Positions 8,274-16,461 are shown, numbered from the stretch's first letter. The stretch: DNA of 45,002 bases from RAM1 sp040376925 (GCA_040376925.1 JBEIPU010000010.1:1-45002), one strand, 5' to 3'. Notes: generated from the sequence alone by a model not told the origin. A program made the numbers and translations.

Positions 8274-9644
8274 ATGGCCTCCGCCCTCACCGACAAACTC
8301 TCCCGCCTGGTCAAGGAAATCCGCGGCCAGGCCCGCATCACCGAAGCCAACGTGCAGGACATGCTGCGCGAGGTGCGCATGGCCCTGCTCGAAGCCGACG
8401 TGGCCCTGCCGGTGGTGCGCGACTTCATTGCCCGCGTCAAGGACAAGGCGCTGGGCCAGGAAGTGCTGGGCTCGCTGTCGCCTGGCCAGGCCCTGGTGGG
8501 CATTGTCAGCCGCGAACTCTCGGCCACCATGGGCGAGGGCGTCAGCGACATCAACCTGGCGGCGCAACCGCCCGCGGTGATCCTGATGGCCGGCCTGCAG
8601 GGCGCGGGCAAGACCACCACCACCGCCAAGCTGGCCAAGCACCTCATTGAAAAGCGCAAGAAGAAGGTGCTGACGGTCTCCGGCGACGTGTACCGCCCCG
8701 CGGCCATCGAGCAGCTCAAGACGGTGACGAAGCAGGCCGGCGCCGAATGGTTCCCCAGCACGCCCGACCAGAAGCCGGTGGACATTGCCAACGCCGCGCT
8801 CGATCACGCGCGCCGCCATTTCTTTGATGTGCTGCTGGTCGACACGGCCGGCCGCCTGGCGATTGACGAAGCGCTGATGCGCGAAATCAAGGACCTGCAC
8901 GCCGCGCTGAACCCGGTGGAAACGCTGTTTGTCGTGGACGCCATGCAGGGCCAGGACGCGGTCAATACCGCCAAGGCATTCAAGGAGGCGCTGCCGCTGA
9001 CCGGCATCATCCTGACCAAGACCGACGGCGATTCACGCGGCGGGGCGGCGCTGTCGGTGCGTCAGGTCACGGGCGCGCCGATCAAGTTCGCCGGTACCAG
9101 CGAGAAGATCGACGGCCTGGAGGTGTTTGACGCAGAGCGGCATGCCGGGCGCATCCTGGGCATGGGCGACATCGTTGCGCTGGTCGAGCAGGTCACCGCA
9201 GGTGTGGACATGCAGGCCGCGCAGAAACTCGCGGCCAAGGTCAAGAGCGGCTCCGGCTTTGACCTCGAGGACTTCCTGAGCCAGATCCAGCAGATGAAGA
9301 GCATGGGTGGCTTGAGCAGCCTGATGGACAAGATGCCCGCGCAGATGCAGGCCAAGGCGGGCCAGGTGGACATGAACAAGGCCGAGCGCGACATCAAGCG
9401 CAAGGAAGGCATCATCCAGAGCATGACGCCGCTGGAGCGGCGCAAGCCCGAACTCATCAAGGCCACGCGCAAGCGCCGCATCGCCGCCGGCGCCGGCGTG
9501 CAGGTTCAGGAAGTCAACCGCCTGCTCAATGAATTCGAGCAGATGCAGGGCATGATGAAGAAGATGAAGGGCGGCGGCCTCATGAAGATGATGAAGCGCA
9601 TGGGCGGCATGAAGGGCATGCCCAAGATGCCGGGCATGGGTTAG
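8274..9644 (+). CDS. ffh: Signal recognition particle protein Ffh
   Basis: This 456-residue GTPase binds 4.5S RNA and hydrophobic signal sequences at the ribosome and docks with FtsY to deliver inner-membrane proteins. The helical N domain (1-90) precedes the G domain with P-loop GLQGAGKTTT, the DTAGR motif and the TKTDGD specificity loop. The M domain from about residue 300 ends in a methionine- and lysine-rich tail (MKKMKGGGLMKMMKRMGG). I chose the ATG at 8274 (MASALTDKLS), which matches known Ffh starts; an in-frame ATG 33 bp upstream adds non-conserved residues. A palindromic repeat follows the stop. Confidence 0.97.
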   Translation: MASALTDKLSRLVKEIRGQARITEANVQDMLREVRMALLEADVALPVVRDFIARVKDKALGQEVLGSLSPGQALVGIVSRELSATMGEGVSDINLAAQPPAVILMAGLQGAGKTTTTAKLAKHLIEKRKKKVLTVSGDVYRPAAIEQLKTVTKQAGAEWFPSTPDQKPVDIANAALDHARRHFFDVLLVDTAGRLAIDEALMREIKDLHAALNPVETLFVVDAMQGQDAVNTAKAFKEALPLTGIILTKTDGDSRGGAALSVRQVTGAPIKFAGTSEKIDGLEVFDAERHAGRILGMGDIVALVEQVTAGVDMQAAQKLAAKVKSGSGFDLEDFLSQIQQMKSMGGLSSLMDKMPAQMQAKAGQVDMNKAERDIKRKEGIIQSMTPLERRKPELIKATRKRRIAAGAGVQVQEVNRLLNEFEQMQGMMKKMKGGGLMKMMKRMGGMKGMPKMPGMG

Positions 9645-9652
9645 CAACGGCT

Positions 9653-9703
9653 CTGTCATGCCGGACTTGAGGAGCCTGCCCCGGGCTTGATCCGGGGGCA
9701 TCC
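9653..9703. repeat. Palindromic intergenic repeat after ffh
   Basis: The segment has the tGTCATgCCGGaCTTGA...CTTGATCCGG..GCATCC pattern of a widespread proteobacterial intergenic repeat, here with an inserted or duplicated half. Bases 9677-9685 and 9692-9700 pair as TGCCCCGG against CCGGGGGCA with one bulge and a short loop. The hairpin may help end ffh transcription, although no T-run follows. A sister copy with a perfect stem lies at 23394-23414. Confidence 0.55.
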
Positions 9704-9760
9704 GAGCGTTCTTCTTCGGCCCGTTCGCCCTGTGCAACGGCAGTAGCGTTGACGTTGCGC

Positions 9761-9941
9761 GCCTGCCGGGACGGGGCAGCGCTTTCGCCACCAGAGCCCG
9801 GCCCCCTTCGGGGTGAGCCGCTGCAGTACTCCCAACGGGGTTGCTGCCTCAAACTCTCCGGAATGACCCGTGCCCCGTTGGTCCGTGCTTCGCGCCCGGA
9901 CTCTTGATCGGTGGCGAAAGCGCTGCCCCATCCCGGCAGGC
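9761..9941. repeat. Long inverted repeat between ffh and a broken gene
   Basis: Arm 9761-9792 (starting GCCTGCCGGGACGGGG) is the reverse complement of arm 9910-9941 at 31 of 32 positions, around a 117-bp loop. A third, shorter copy of the arm end lies at 10570-10588, so copies bracket the small gene at 10019-10437. Within the gene-free stretch 9645-10018 I see only this repeat and the hairpin at 9653-9703. No transposase or target-site duplication is visible. Confidence 0.7.
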
Positions 9942-10018
9942 TTCGGGCGTTCCGAGCCGTTGACCGGCAGAATGGTTTGCATTTATCCAGAAAGCGAAAG
10001 CGGAGAAAGGCTGGCGAA

Positions 10019-10437
10019 ATGGACTGGAAACTCGCTCTGTCATTGCTCGTCCCTTCTGCAATCGCAATTGCAGGATGGTTCGTCGCCCATCAGTTCAATC
10101 TACGCAAGGAGCTCGCAGCACGAAGGCGCGAACTCATAGTAGGTTTTTTGATAGACGCCTATCGAAAGCTGGAAAAGTCTGCTGATGCGGTTGAACCGCG
10201 CGATTCTTGGAACGCATGGAATCTGCTATCGCTGACATTCAGCTTTTCGGCTCCAGCGAGCAAGTCGATCTCGCCCAGAAATTTGCCAGAGAAATTGCGA
10301 CGAAGAAGACTGCATTCGCCACAACGCTGTTGGAGGAGTTGCCTCAGTCACTTAGATCCCAACTGGAACTTGATCGCGTCGAACTGCCAATAATTCATCT
10401 GCGATTTCGTCGCGATAAGAAGCCGAGTGGACGGTGA
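10019..10437 (+). pseudogene. Small membrane-anchored protein, frameshifted
   Basis: The reading frame starting MDWKLALSLLVPSAIAIAGW has one N-terminal helix followed by a charged helical part (NLRKELAARRRELIVGFLID). It matches a recurrent family of small hypothetical membrane proteins that I remember, which continue with a segment like ESAIADIQLFGSSEQVDLAQ. Here that continuation sits in another frame (codons from about 10207 to the stop at 10435-10437). A single-base frameshift near 10200-10207, around CGCGATTCTTGGAACGC, would therefore explain both halves, giving a product of about 139 residues. Base composition is lower in GC than the flanks. Function is unknown. It could be a true pseudogene, a programmed shift or a sequencing error. 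Confidence 0.6.
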
Positions 10438-10569
10438 TTGTGTCCAGCGAGAGGTGCGACCTAGCACCCAAGGCTTCGATGGCGCCTTTGGGTCATACGC
10501 CAGCATGGACGTTGGACTCACGGTGAACGCACGGGTTTGTACTTCGAACCTCCCGCGCGCCCAAAGTCC

Positions 10570-10588
10570 TGCCCCGTCCCGTCAGGCG
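10570..10588. repeat. Third copy of the flanking repeat arm
   Basis: CTGCCCCGTCCCGTCAGGC matches bases 9923-9941 at 17 of 19 positions in the same orientation. Together with 9910-9941 it brackets the broken gene. The rest of 10438-10610 shows no gene. Confidence 0.5.
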
Positions 10589-10610
10589 TGCTTGCCGGAG
10601 AACACGAACA

Positions 10611-11672
10611 TCAGGCAATCCGCCGGAACCACAGCACCGACAGCAACCCGGCCGTCAGCATCAGCGCAGCGGCGGCCAGTGCCATCAGCCCCGCCAGCTC
10701 GGTCTCGCGCTTGACCACCTGCATCTGCGTGCCCAGCGTGGCGTACACATCTCGCAGCTTTTCGGCGGTGCCGGCCTGGTGGTAGTCACCGCCGGTCATG
10801 CGGGCCACCTCGCGCAGCGTGGGCTCGTCCAGCTGCAGGTACATGGCCATGCCCTCGTCGCCGTACGAGCCGCCATTGGGGTTGCCCAGGCCCACCACAT
10901 GGATGCGCACGCCGCGGTCGGCGGCCAGTCTGGCGGCCTCCAGCGTGTCCATGCCGGTGGTGCGGCGCCCGTCGGTCAGCAGGATGATCGCTGCCGACGC
11001 GTACGAGCCCGGCGCCACCGGCGTGATCTGTTTGGGCGCCGGCTTGACCTTGTCGTCCAGGCTGCGCCCGCGCGGGCGGTTGCCTGAATACGGGCCGAAG
11101 TTCGCGCCAAACGTCATCTCGGTCACGTCAATGCCATGGTCGGGGAACAGCTCGGCGACGCTCATGGCGATGGCATTGCCCACCGCCGTGCTGCGCTGCA
11201 TCTGGATGCCGTCGATCGCGGCCACCAGCGCCGCGCGGTCCAGCGTGGCGCGCTGGGCCACCTGGGTGCTGCCGGCAAAGGTCACCAGCCCGACCTCCAC
11301 CTTGGCGGGCAGGTCGCGCAGGAACAGCTTGGCCGCGTCCTGCGCGGCCTCCATGCGGGTGGGCTTGACGTCGTTCACTCGCATGCTCAACGAGACGTCC
11401 ATGGCCAGCATGATGGTCGAGCGGGCCCAGGGCAGCGGTACGCTGGCCACCGGCCGCGCGGCGGCGGCCAGCAGCAGGGCAAACGCCAGCAGCAACAGGG
11501 CCGGCGGAACGTGGCGGCGCCACTGGCGCCCGGCGGCTGCCGCGCGCACCACGCCCAGGCTGCTGTAGCGCAGGGCCACCTTGCCACGGCGGCGCAGCAG
11601 CCACACATAGGCCACCGGCAGCAACGGCAGGATCAGCATCAGCCAGAGGTACTGGGGCCACTGAAAGAACAT
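10611..11672 (-). CDS. VWA-domain membrane protein, BatA-like
   Basis: A 353-residue protein with two N-terminal membrane helices (about 7-25 and 54-74), a von Willebrand factor A domain (about 85-320) and a C-terminal membrane helix (about 327-348). The metal-ion-dependent adhesion site is intact: DVSLSM gives the DxSxS motif, with a threonine in the TFAGST region and LLTDGRRTTG further on. The architecture is that of BatA/BatB proteins, but the usual MoxR ATPase and DUF58 partners are absent. It lies 52 bp downstream of the DUF2894 gene on the same strand and so may be the last gene of the MotAB-like cassette. A substrate-binding or scaffold role in the periplasm is inferred only. Confidence 0.85.
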   Translation of the reverse strand: MFFQWPQYLWLMLILPLLPVAYVWLLRRRGKVALRYSSLGVVRAAAAGRQWRRHVPPALLLLAFALLLAAAARPVASVPLPWARSTIMLAMDVSLSMRVNDVKPTRMEAAQDAAKLFLRDLPAKVEVGLVTFAGSTQVAQRATLDRAALVAAIDGIQMQRSTAVGNAIAMSVAELFPDHGIDVTEMTFGANFGPYSGNRPRGRSLDDKVKPAPKQITPVAPGSYASAAIILLTDGRRTTGMDTLEAARLAADRGVRIHVVGLGNPNGGSYGDEGMAMYLQLDEPTLREVARMTGGDYHQAGTAEKLRDVYATLGTQMQVVKRETELAGLMALAAAALMLTAGLLSVLWFRRIA

Positions 11673-11724
11673 GGGCCCATCGTGCCCGCGAAGCGGCGGC
11701 TTGGCAACCGCCCGGGCGGCCGCC

Positions 11725-12234
11725 CTAGCGGCCTGCGGGGGTACTGCGGGGGCGCTTTGGCTTGCGCGCGGGCGCCGTCACCAGCGGCGCCACCGCCTGC
11801 AGCCACTGCAGCGCCTCCACATGTGCGACGAAACGGCGCAGGTAGTCACCCGGCAGGGTGTGCATGAGCTGCAGCGACTGCAGCGCAAGCACGTGCGAGT
11901 TCAGCGGCCCGGCGTTGGGCAGGCGCTGCGCCGCCGCTGTGGCCACGCTGTCCTGCGCGCGGCTGCGCGACCAGGCGCGGCGAAAGCGTGCGGCGCTGGC
12001 CAGCTCGTCGCTGGCGTGCTGTGGGCGCGGCCAGGCGGGTGGGCCCTGGCTGGGCCCGGCTTGCACCACCGCGGTGCGCACGGCAGCGGGTTTGGGGGGG
12101 CCAACCGGCGGTGCAGCAGGTGACGCCGCCGCAGCCGCCTGCAGGCGCGCGCTCAGCAGCGCCTGCACCGGCGCGCCCTGGTCCGCCAGCCGGCGTGCCA
12201 GGGCTTGCTGCTGCCACTGCCGCGCGGTGCTCAT
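11725..12234 (-). CDS. DUF2894-family protein of the MotAB-like cassette
   Basis: A 169-residue soluble protein with no membrane helix. The N-terminal helix (RQWQQQALARRLADQGAP) is followed by an Ala/Pro-rich linker, a central basic segment (ASAARFRRAWSRSRAQDSVA) and a C-terminal helical region (LNSHVLALQSLQLMHTL). I recognise it as DUF2894, normally found next to the DUF802 and OmpA genes. Its ATG overlaps the OmpA gene's TGA by four bases, so expression is coupled. The RxRAQDSVA and NSHxLAxRSLxLM-like motifs are my basis for the family call. The function is unknown; it may act as a cytoplasmic partner of the helical tail of the channel protein. Confidence 0.75.
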   Translation of the reverse strand: MSTARQWQQQALARRLADQGAPVQALLSARLQAAAAASPAAPPVGPPKPAAVRTAVVQAGPSQGPPAWPRPQHASDELASAARFRRAWSRSRAQDSVATAAAQRLPNAGPLNSHVLALQSLQLMHTLPGDYLRRFVAHVEALQWLQAVAPLVTAPARKPKRPRSTPAGR

Positions 12235-12887
12235 CGCGCAGGGGCCATCGGCGCGGCCGCACGCGGCACCGGCGCCATTTCGACGCGGCGGTTCTGCGCG
12301 CGGCCGGCCTCGTCGGCGTTGGACGCCACCGGCTGCTGCGCGCCAAATGCGGCGGCAAACACCTGCCCAGGCGGCATGCCCTCGGCGATCAGTGCACGCG
12401 TGACCGTCAGCGCGCGCTGCGCCGACAGCTCCAGGTTGTCTTCGAAGCGCTGGTTGCGCCCGGACACGCCGCGGTCGTCGGTGAAGCCGCTGACCATCAG
12501 CACCTCGCCGCGCTCGGCGGTGTACACGCGCAGCGGGTGCACCAGGCTGCGCAGCAGCTGCTGGCCTTCGGGGCGCAGCTCGGCCGAGCTGGAGGCAAAC
12601 AGCACGCTGCCGCTGATGCCGATGCGCCCGTTGGCCAGCGTCACGCGGCCCGAGGCCAGCGGCACGGCCAGCGCCTTTTCCAGCGCCATGCGGCGGCGCT
12701 CTTCCACGCGGCGTTTTTCGATCTCGGCGTTCAGGTTGGCCACCAAGTCCATCTGCACCACCAGCACGCCCATCAGCACCAGCACAAACGCGCCCAGCAG
12801 GCCGGTCATCAGGTCGCCAAACACCGTCCAGACCGGCGCGGTGGTGTCGCCCGCTGCGTCTTCCACGGCGTCTTCCAGTGCCGACAT
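12231..12887 (-). CDS. MotB/ZorB-like OmpA-family stator subunit
   Basis: A 218-residue protein with a short cytoplasmic N-terminus and one membrane helix (about 20-47) containing FGDLMTGLLGAFVL. D25 sits exactly where MotB, ZorB and related B subunits carry the ion-binding aspartate. A short helix (about 50-70) leads to an OmpA-like peptidoglycan-binding domain (about 85-210) with FASSSAELRPEG, VSGFTDDRGV, NLELSAQRALTVTRAL and GRAQNRRVEM. Family knowledge predicts an anchor to peptidoglycan plus half of a proton or sodium channel with the DUF802 protein. Start and stop overlap both neighbours (1 and 4 bases), so the genes are tightly coupled. Confidence 0.92.
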   Translation of the reverse strand: MSALEDAVEDAAGDTTAPVWTVFGDLMTGLLGAFVLVLMGVLVVQMDLVANLNAEIEKRRVEERRRMALEKALAVPLASGRVTLANGRIGISGSVLFASSSAELRPEGQQLLRSLVHPLRVYTAERGEVLMVSGFTDDRGVSGRNQRFEDNLELSAQRALTVTRALIAEGMPPGQVFAAAFGAQQPVASNADEAGRAQNRRVEMAPVPRAAAPMAPAR

Positions 12888-14647
12888 CAGGCGGTCTCCA
12901 CCGGTTCGGCGCGCGGGCCCAGCGTGCGCAGTTTTTCGATCACACCGTGCTGGGCGCTGATGCTCAGGTCGATCACCTCGCGCGCCTGAGCCACGTAGTA
13001 GGCCAGCTGCTCGTCGCTGCGCGCGGTGGAGCGTGAAATGGCCGCCTCCACCTGCTGCAGCGCCGTGGCCAGCTTCTCGTTGCCGGCGTGGAACAGCTCC
13101 ACGCCCTGGCCAAAGGCATCGCCCCAGCTGGACAGCTCCACCGCGTTGGCCTGGGCCTGCACCGCCATCTGCGCGGCCTGGCGCGCGGCGTCTTCCACCG
13201 TCTGCACCAGCGTGCCCAGCCGCTGCACCAGCGCCGTGCGTTCGGCCAGCGTGGCGTTCTCCTGGGTGGACAGCCGCGCCATTTCCTCGCGCAGCTGGGC
13301 CAGCACGCCGGCGGCAGCCTGAGGCACTTCAGACGCGGTCTGCAGCAGCCGCGAAAGCGGCGCCTCCAGCGCGGCGCCCAGCGTGGCCAGGTGCTGCGCC
13401 ACGCCGGCTTGCAGCTCGCCCAGGCGCGCCACGGCGGCGTCGCCGCGGCGCTGCTCGTCGGCGCGCAGGGCTTCCATCTGCATCTGCCAGGTGGTGGCCA
13501 GCGCCTGGGTGCCGGCCGCGTTCTTTTGCGCCAGCGCCTCCATGCCGTCGGTGATCTGCTGCGCCATGGCGCCCATGCTGGCGGTGGTCTGCTGCGTCAG
13601 CGCCTCCACGCGAGCCGTTGCACCGGCGGCCAGCGCCTCCATGCGCGCGGCAGCCTGCTGCCCCTGCGCGCCCAAGCCTTCGGCCAGGCCCTGCAGCTGC
13701 TGCGACCACGCCTGCAGGCGCTGGGCCTCTTGCCGGGCCTGGTCCTGTGCGATCTGCGCCATGGTGGCTTCCATCACGGGGCGGATGCTCTCGCCCGCCG
13801 CACGTGCGCCGGCGGCCAGGCTGTCTTGCAACGCCGTGCCCACGTCGCGCGCCAGCGTGGTGTAGGCCGTTACGGCGTCCTGCTGAAAGCGCGCCTGCGA
13901 GGCCAGCAGGCGTTCGTCCAGCTGCTGGCTGCGCTGCTCGATCTGCGCCATCAGCGCGTCCAGCCGGTCCACCAGCTGCGGCAGCGCCACGGCCTGGGCC
14001 TGGGCGGCGTGCAGCGCCTGCTCGCGCTGGTGCGCGGGCGAAAACGGCCGCAGCACCGTGGCCACGCTGCCGTCCAGCACGCGCGCCACCGCCAGGCGTT
14101 CGCGCCGGCACAGGGCCGACATCAGCCCCAGCATGGCCGAAGCGGCCACGCCTGCGACCGACGTGCCAAACGACAGCCCCAGCCCGCGGATCGGCTCGGC
14201 CAGCGCCGCGCGGATGGCCTGCAGGTCGGTGGAGCCCTCCAGCGCAAACACCGCGCCGCGGAAGGTGACCACCATGCCCAGGAAGGTGCCCAGCATGCCC
14301 AGCATCACCAGCAGGCCCACCAGGTAAGGCGTGAGCGCAGGCCCCGGCAGCGCCCCACGGCCCGACTCAATGCGCAGGCGCACGGTGGTGCGCAGGGCGG
14401 CGGGCACGCCGGCCAGCCAGTCACCCAGCGCGGTGGCCCCAGGCGCGGGCACCTGCGCCAGCGCGCTGGCCAGCGCAGCGGTGTCGGCGCGGTACTGGCG
14501 CAGCTCGTGCGCGCCCAGCAGGTAGGCCGCGGCAATGGCCACCGTCATGGCCAGCGCCAGCGCATGCGTGCCCACAAAGCCCACGCCCACCCAGGCCACG
14601 GCCGCCAGGCCGGTGGCAAATGCAATCCAGAAAAAACGTTGGGTCAT
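12887..14647 (-). CDS. DUF802 MotA/ExbB/ZorA-like channel protein with long tail
   Basis: A 586-residue protein. Two N-terminal helices (5-25 and 29-47) and a short linker precede two helices that resemble the channel-lining pair of MotA/ExbB/TolQ/ZorA: residues 108-129 (YLVGLLVMLGMLGTFLGMVV) and 156-179 (GLGLSFGTSVAGVAASAMLG). From about residue 200 to the end comes a very long Ala/Gln/Glu-rich helical tail with repeating RMEAL, RVEAL and GMEAL units, predicted cytoplasmic coiled coil. A five-helix channel subunit with a long intracellular tail recalls ZorA of Zorya defence systems. ATG 14645-14647 is chosen; a GTG six bases upstream is possible. It overlaps the OmpA gene by one base. Confidence 0.86.
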   Translation of the reverse strand: MTQRFFWIAFATGLAAVAWVGVGFVGTHALALAMTVAIAAAYLLGAHELRQYRADTAALASALAQVPAPGATALGDWLAGVPAALRTTVRLRIESGRGALPGPALTPYLVGLLVMLGMLGTFLGMVVTFRGAVFALEGSTDLQAIRAALAEPIRGLGLSFGTSVAGVAASAMLGLMSALCRRERLAVARVLDGSVATVLRPFSPAHQREQALHAAQAQAVALPQLVDRLDALMAQIEQRSQQLDERLLASQARFQQDAVTAYTTLARDVGTALQDSLAAGARAAGESIRPVMEATMAQIAQDQARQEAQRLQAWSQQLQGLAEGLGAQGQQAAARMEALAAGATARVEALTQQTTASMGAMAQQITDGMEALAQKNAAGTQALATTWQMQMEALRADEQRRGDAAVARLGELQAGVAQHLATLGAALEAPLSRLLQTASEVPQAAAGVLAQLREEMARLSTQENATLAERTALVQRLGTLVQTVEDAARQAAQMAVQAQANAVELSSWGDAFGQGVELFHAGNEKLATALQQVEAAISRSTARSDEQLAYYVAQAREVIDLSISAQHGVIEKLRTLGPRAEPVETA

Positions 14648-14654
14648 GGGCACA

Positions 14655-15398
14655 TCAGGGTGAATGGTTCAGTTCAATGCCGGTGGCTTCGATCAGCCCG
14701 GCAACGGGTTCAAGCCGCAGGTCCAGCTCGGCATGCAGCGCCTGCTGCCAGTTCTGCTCAAAGTGGTGCAGCCAGGCACCGGGGCGGCGCCAGAGCATGG
14801 GGTCGTCTTCGGGTGCCTCGCAGCCTTCGGGCAGGGCCTGGCGCGCGTCGTTCAGCGCCTTCAGGTGCGCGGCCTGCAGCTGGCCAAAGCGCCGCTCCAG
14901 CACCGTGACAGCCACCGGCAGCAGCGCCTGTTCACGCGGGGACACCACCTTGTCCATCGCAGCGTCCAGCGCCGCGAGCTGGTGCAGCGCGGGGCTGGAC
15001 GCCGCCAGCGCATCGCGCGCGCGCTGGCGCAACGCGTCCACGGCCAGCCCCATCTGGCGCTGCAGTTCCAGGTGGCGGCGCTTGTACGGCGCGTAAGTGA
15101 ACTCATTGGGCAGTGCGGGGGCCTGGACGATGGCGCGGGCCTGCTGGGCGCGCACCTGGGCAAAGTCCCGGGCCAGCGTGGTGGGCGGTACCGGCCGGCG
15201 GCCCGGGGCCGGTGCCTGCGCCGCAGCCGGGCCCATGGCCTGGATGGCGCGGTGCGCCGCGTGCAGGCTGATCGCGTCAAACGCGCTGACCCACTGCGCC
15301 AGCCGCTCGCCCAGGTCCGCGCCGGCCTCGGGCGGGGCGTCGGGCGTCCACTGCGACAGCAGGCGGACCAGGGGGGTACTGGCAAAGGCGGGGTTCAA
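14655..15398 (-). CDS. DUF3348-family protein, first gene of the cassette
   Basis: A soluble, mostly helical protein. I recognise DUF3348 from STPLVRLLSQWTPD, GERLAQWVSAFDAISLHAAH, the YAPYKRRHLELQRQMG segment and the C-terminal ERRFGQLQAAHLKALNDARQ. Family proteins are about 240-250 residues, which suits a TTG start at 15396-15398 (LNPAFAST). ATGs at 15512 and 15542 add residues with no resemblance to the family and overlap the divergent KTSC gene. No convincing ribosome site is seen, so the start is uncertain. A TAATAC about 50 bp upstream could be a -10 element. The stop lies eight bases before the chosen start of the DUF802 gene. Function is unknown. Confidence 0.76.
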   Translation of the reverse strand: MNPAFASTPLVRLLSQWTPDAPPEAGADLGERLAQWVSAFDAISLHAAHRAIQAMGPAAAQAPAPGRRPVPPTTLARDFAQVRAQQARAIVQAPALPNEFTYAPYKRRHLELQRQMGLAVDALRQRARDALAASSPALHQLAALDAAMDKVVSPREQALLPVAVTVLERRFGQLQAAHLKALNDARQALPEGCEAPEDDPMLWRRPGAWLHHFEQNWQQALHAELDLRLEPVAGLIEATGIELNHSP

Positions 15399-15510
15399 GG
15401 GGGTAGGGCTCAGGAGGGGCAGGGGAAACCTGCACGGGGACCGTATTAGAAACGATCCGGCAACCTGACCTGCGGCAAACTGGGGGCAGCACCCAAATGG
15501 CAGGCCCACC

Positions 15511-15822
15511 ATGCAAACCAAAACCTTCACCACCGGCCGCATCCGTCAAGCCGTGTACGACCCCGCCACGCAGCAACTGGACCTGCACTGGGACAGCAAA
15601 ACCATCCAGGCCTACAAGCATGTGCCGGCCGAGGTCTACCGCCGCCTGTGCAGCGCGCCCAACCCCACCACCTATTGGGAAGACCGCATCGCCGAGGAAT
15701 ACCCCAAAGGCACGCCCATGAACCAGCCGGGCGGGGGGTCGGGCGGTGAGGTGGGCGCCGGCAAAAGCCTGAGCGACCTGTTTGGCGCCCTGGACAACCC
15801 GGATGGGGCCGACAAGCCATGA
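15511..15822 (+). CDS. KTSC-domain protein
   Basis: A 103-residue protein whose first 65 residues form a KTSC domain: RIRQAVYDPATQQLDLHW, the strand IQAYKHVPAEVYRRL and the closing TYWEDRIAEEYP. KTSC domains occur alone or fused to lysyl-tRNA-synthetase-like and phage proteins; their role is not established, though nucleic-acid association has been suggested. The C-terminal 35 residues are a Gly/Ser-rich tail. It diverges from the DUF3348 gene, and its stop overlaps the flavin reductase ATG by four bases, so the two are probably co-translated. Confidence 0.82.
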   Translation: MQTKTFTTGRIRQAVYDPATQQLDLHWDSKTIQAYKHVPAEVYRRLCSAPNPTTYWEDRIAEEYPKGTPMNQPGGGSGGEVGAGKSLSDLFGALDNPDGADKP

Positions 15823-16403
15823 CTTCCCCAGCCAGCCAATTCGCCCCCGTCCAGCTGCCCCACGCCAGCCGCCTGATCAACCACGGCCCCACGGTGCTGG
15901 TGACCAGTGCCTACGGCGGGCGCGGCAACGTGATGGCGGCGGCCTGGAGCATGCCGGTGGAATTCACCCCGCCGCGCATCGCCATCGTCATTGACAAGAA
16001 AACCTTCACGCGCGAGCTGGTCGCCGCCAGCGGTGCATTTGCCATCAGCCTGCCCGGCAGCGCGCTGGCCGCCCTGACCTTTGCCGTGGGCAGCACCAGC
16101 GGGCGCGACGAAGACAAGATCGCGCGCCACGGCCTGCAGACCACACCCGGCCCCGTGCTGGGCGTGCCCGTGATCGAGCAGGGCTGCGCCGCCTGGCTGG
16201 AATGCCGCCTGATCCCCGAGCGCCACACCGAGGACGCTTACGACACCTGCTTTGCCGAAGTGGTGGCCGCGGCAGCGGACGCGCGCATCTTTGTGAACGG
16301 GCGCTGGGACTACCGCGACGACAACGCGGCGCTGCAGCCCATCCACCACCTGGGCGCGGGGAATTTTGTGCGGGCAGGTGGTGTGGTGCGGGGGGCCGCA
16401 TGA
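15819..16403 (+). CDS. Flavin reductase-like FMN-binding protein
   Basis: A 194-residue protein of the flavin reductase-like split-barrel family, related to the small NAD(P)H:flavin oxidoreductase components. The typical order is visible: PTVLVTSAYGGRGNVMAAAW, the strand PPRIAIVIDKKTFT, then FAISLPGSALAALTFAVGST and LGVPVIEQGCAAWLECRL near the dimer interface. No companion monooxygenase is next to it, so the acceptor is unknown. The ATG overlaps the KTSC stop, and the SRPBCC gene starts 58 bp downstream. Confidence 0.86.
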   Translation: MTSPASQFAPVQLPHASRLINHGPTVLVTSAYGGRGNVMAAAWSMPVEFTPPRIAIVIDKKTFTRELVAASGAFAISLPGSALAALTFAVGSTSGRDEDKIARHGLQTTPGPVLGVPVIEQGCAAWLECRLIPERHTEDAYDTCFAEVVAAAADARIFVNGRWDYRDDNAALQPIHHLGAGNFVRAGGVVRGAA

Positions 16404-16461
16404 GCGCCGCCCGGCCGCCCGAAGGCGCTCGCACCGCAGTGCGCAGCACGGAGGTTACCCA

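Noticed and set aside
9761..9941. Long inverted repeat as insertion sequence ends
   Set aside because: The 117 bp between the arms encode no transposase and no target-site duplication is visible.
12887..14647. DUF802 protein as flagellar MotA or TolQ
   Set aside because: The nearly 400-residue helical tail and the DUF3348/DUF2894 partners do not fit motAB or tolQR, and no flagellar or tol-pal genes are near.
12887..14908. The DUF802/OmpA pair as a complete Zorya defence system
   Set aside because: Only the channel pair resembles ZorAB; no ZorC, ZorD helicase-nuclease or ZorE gene is within the window, so the claim is limited to architecture.
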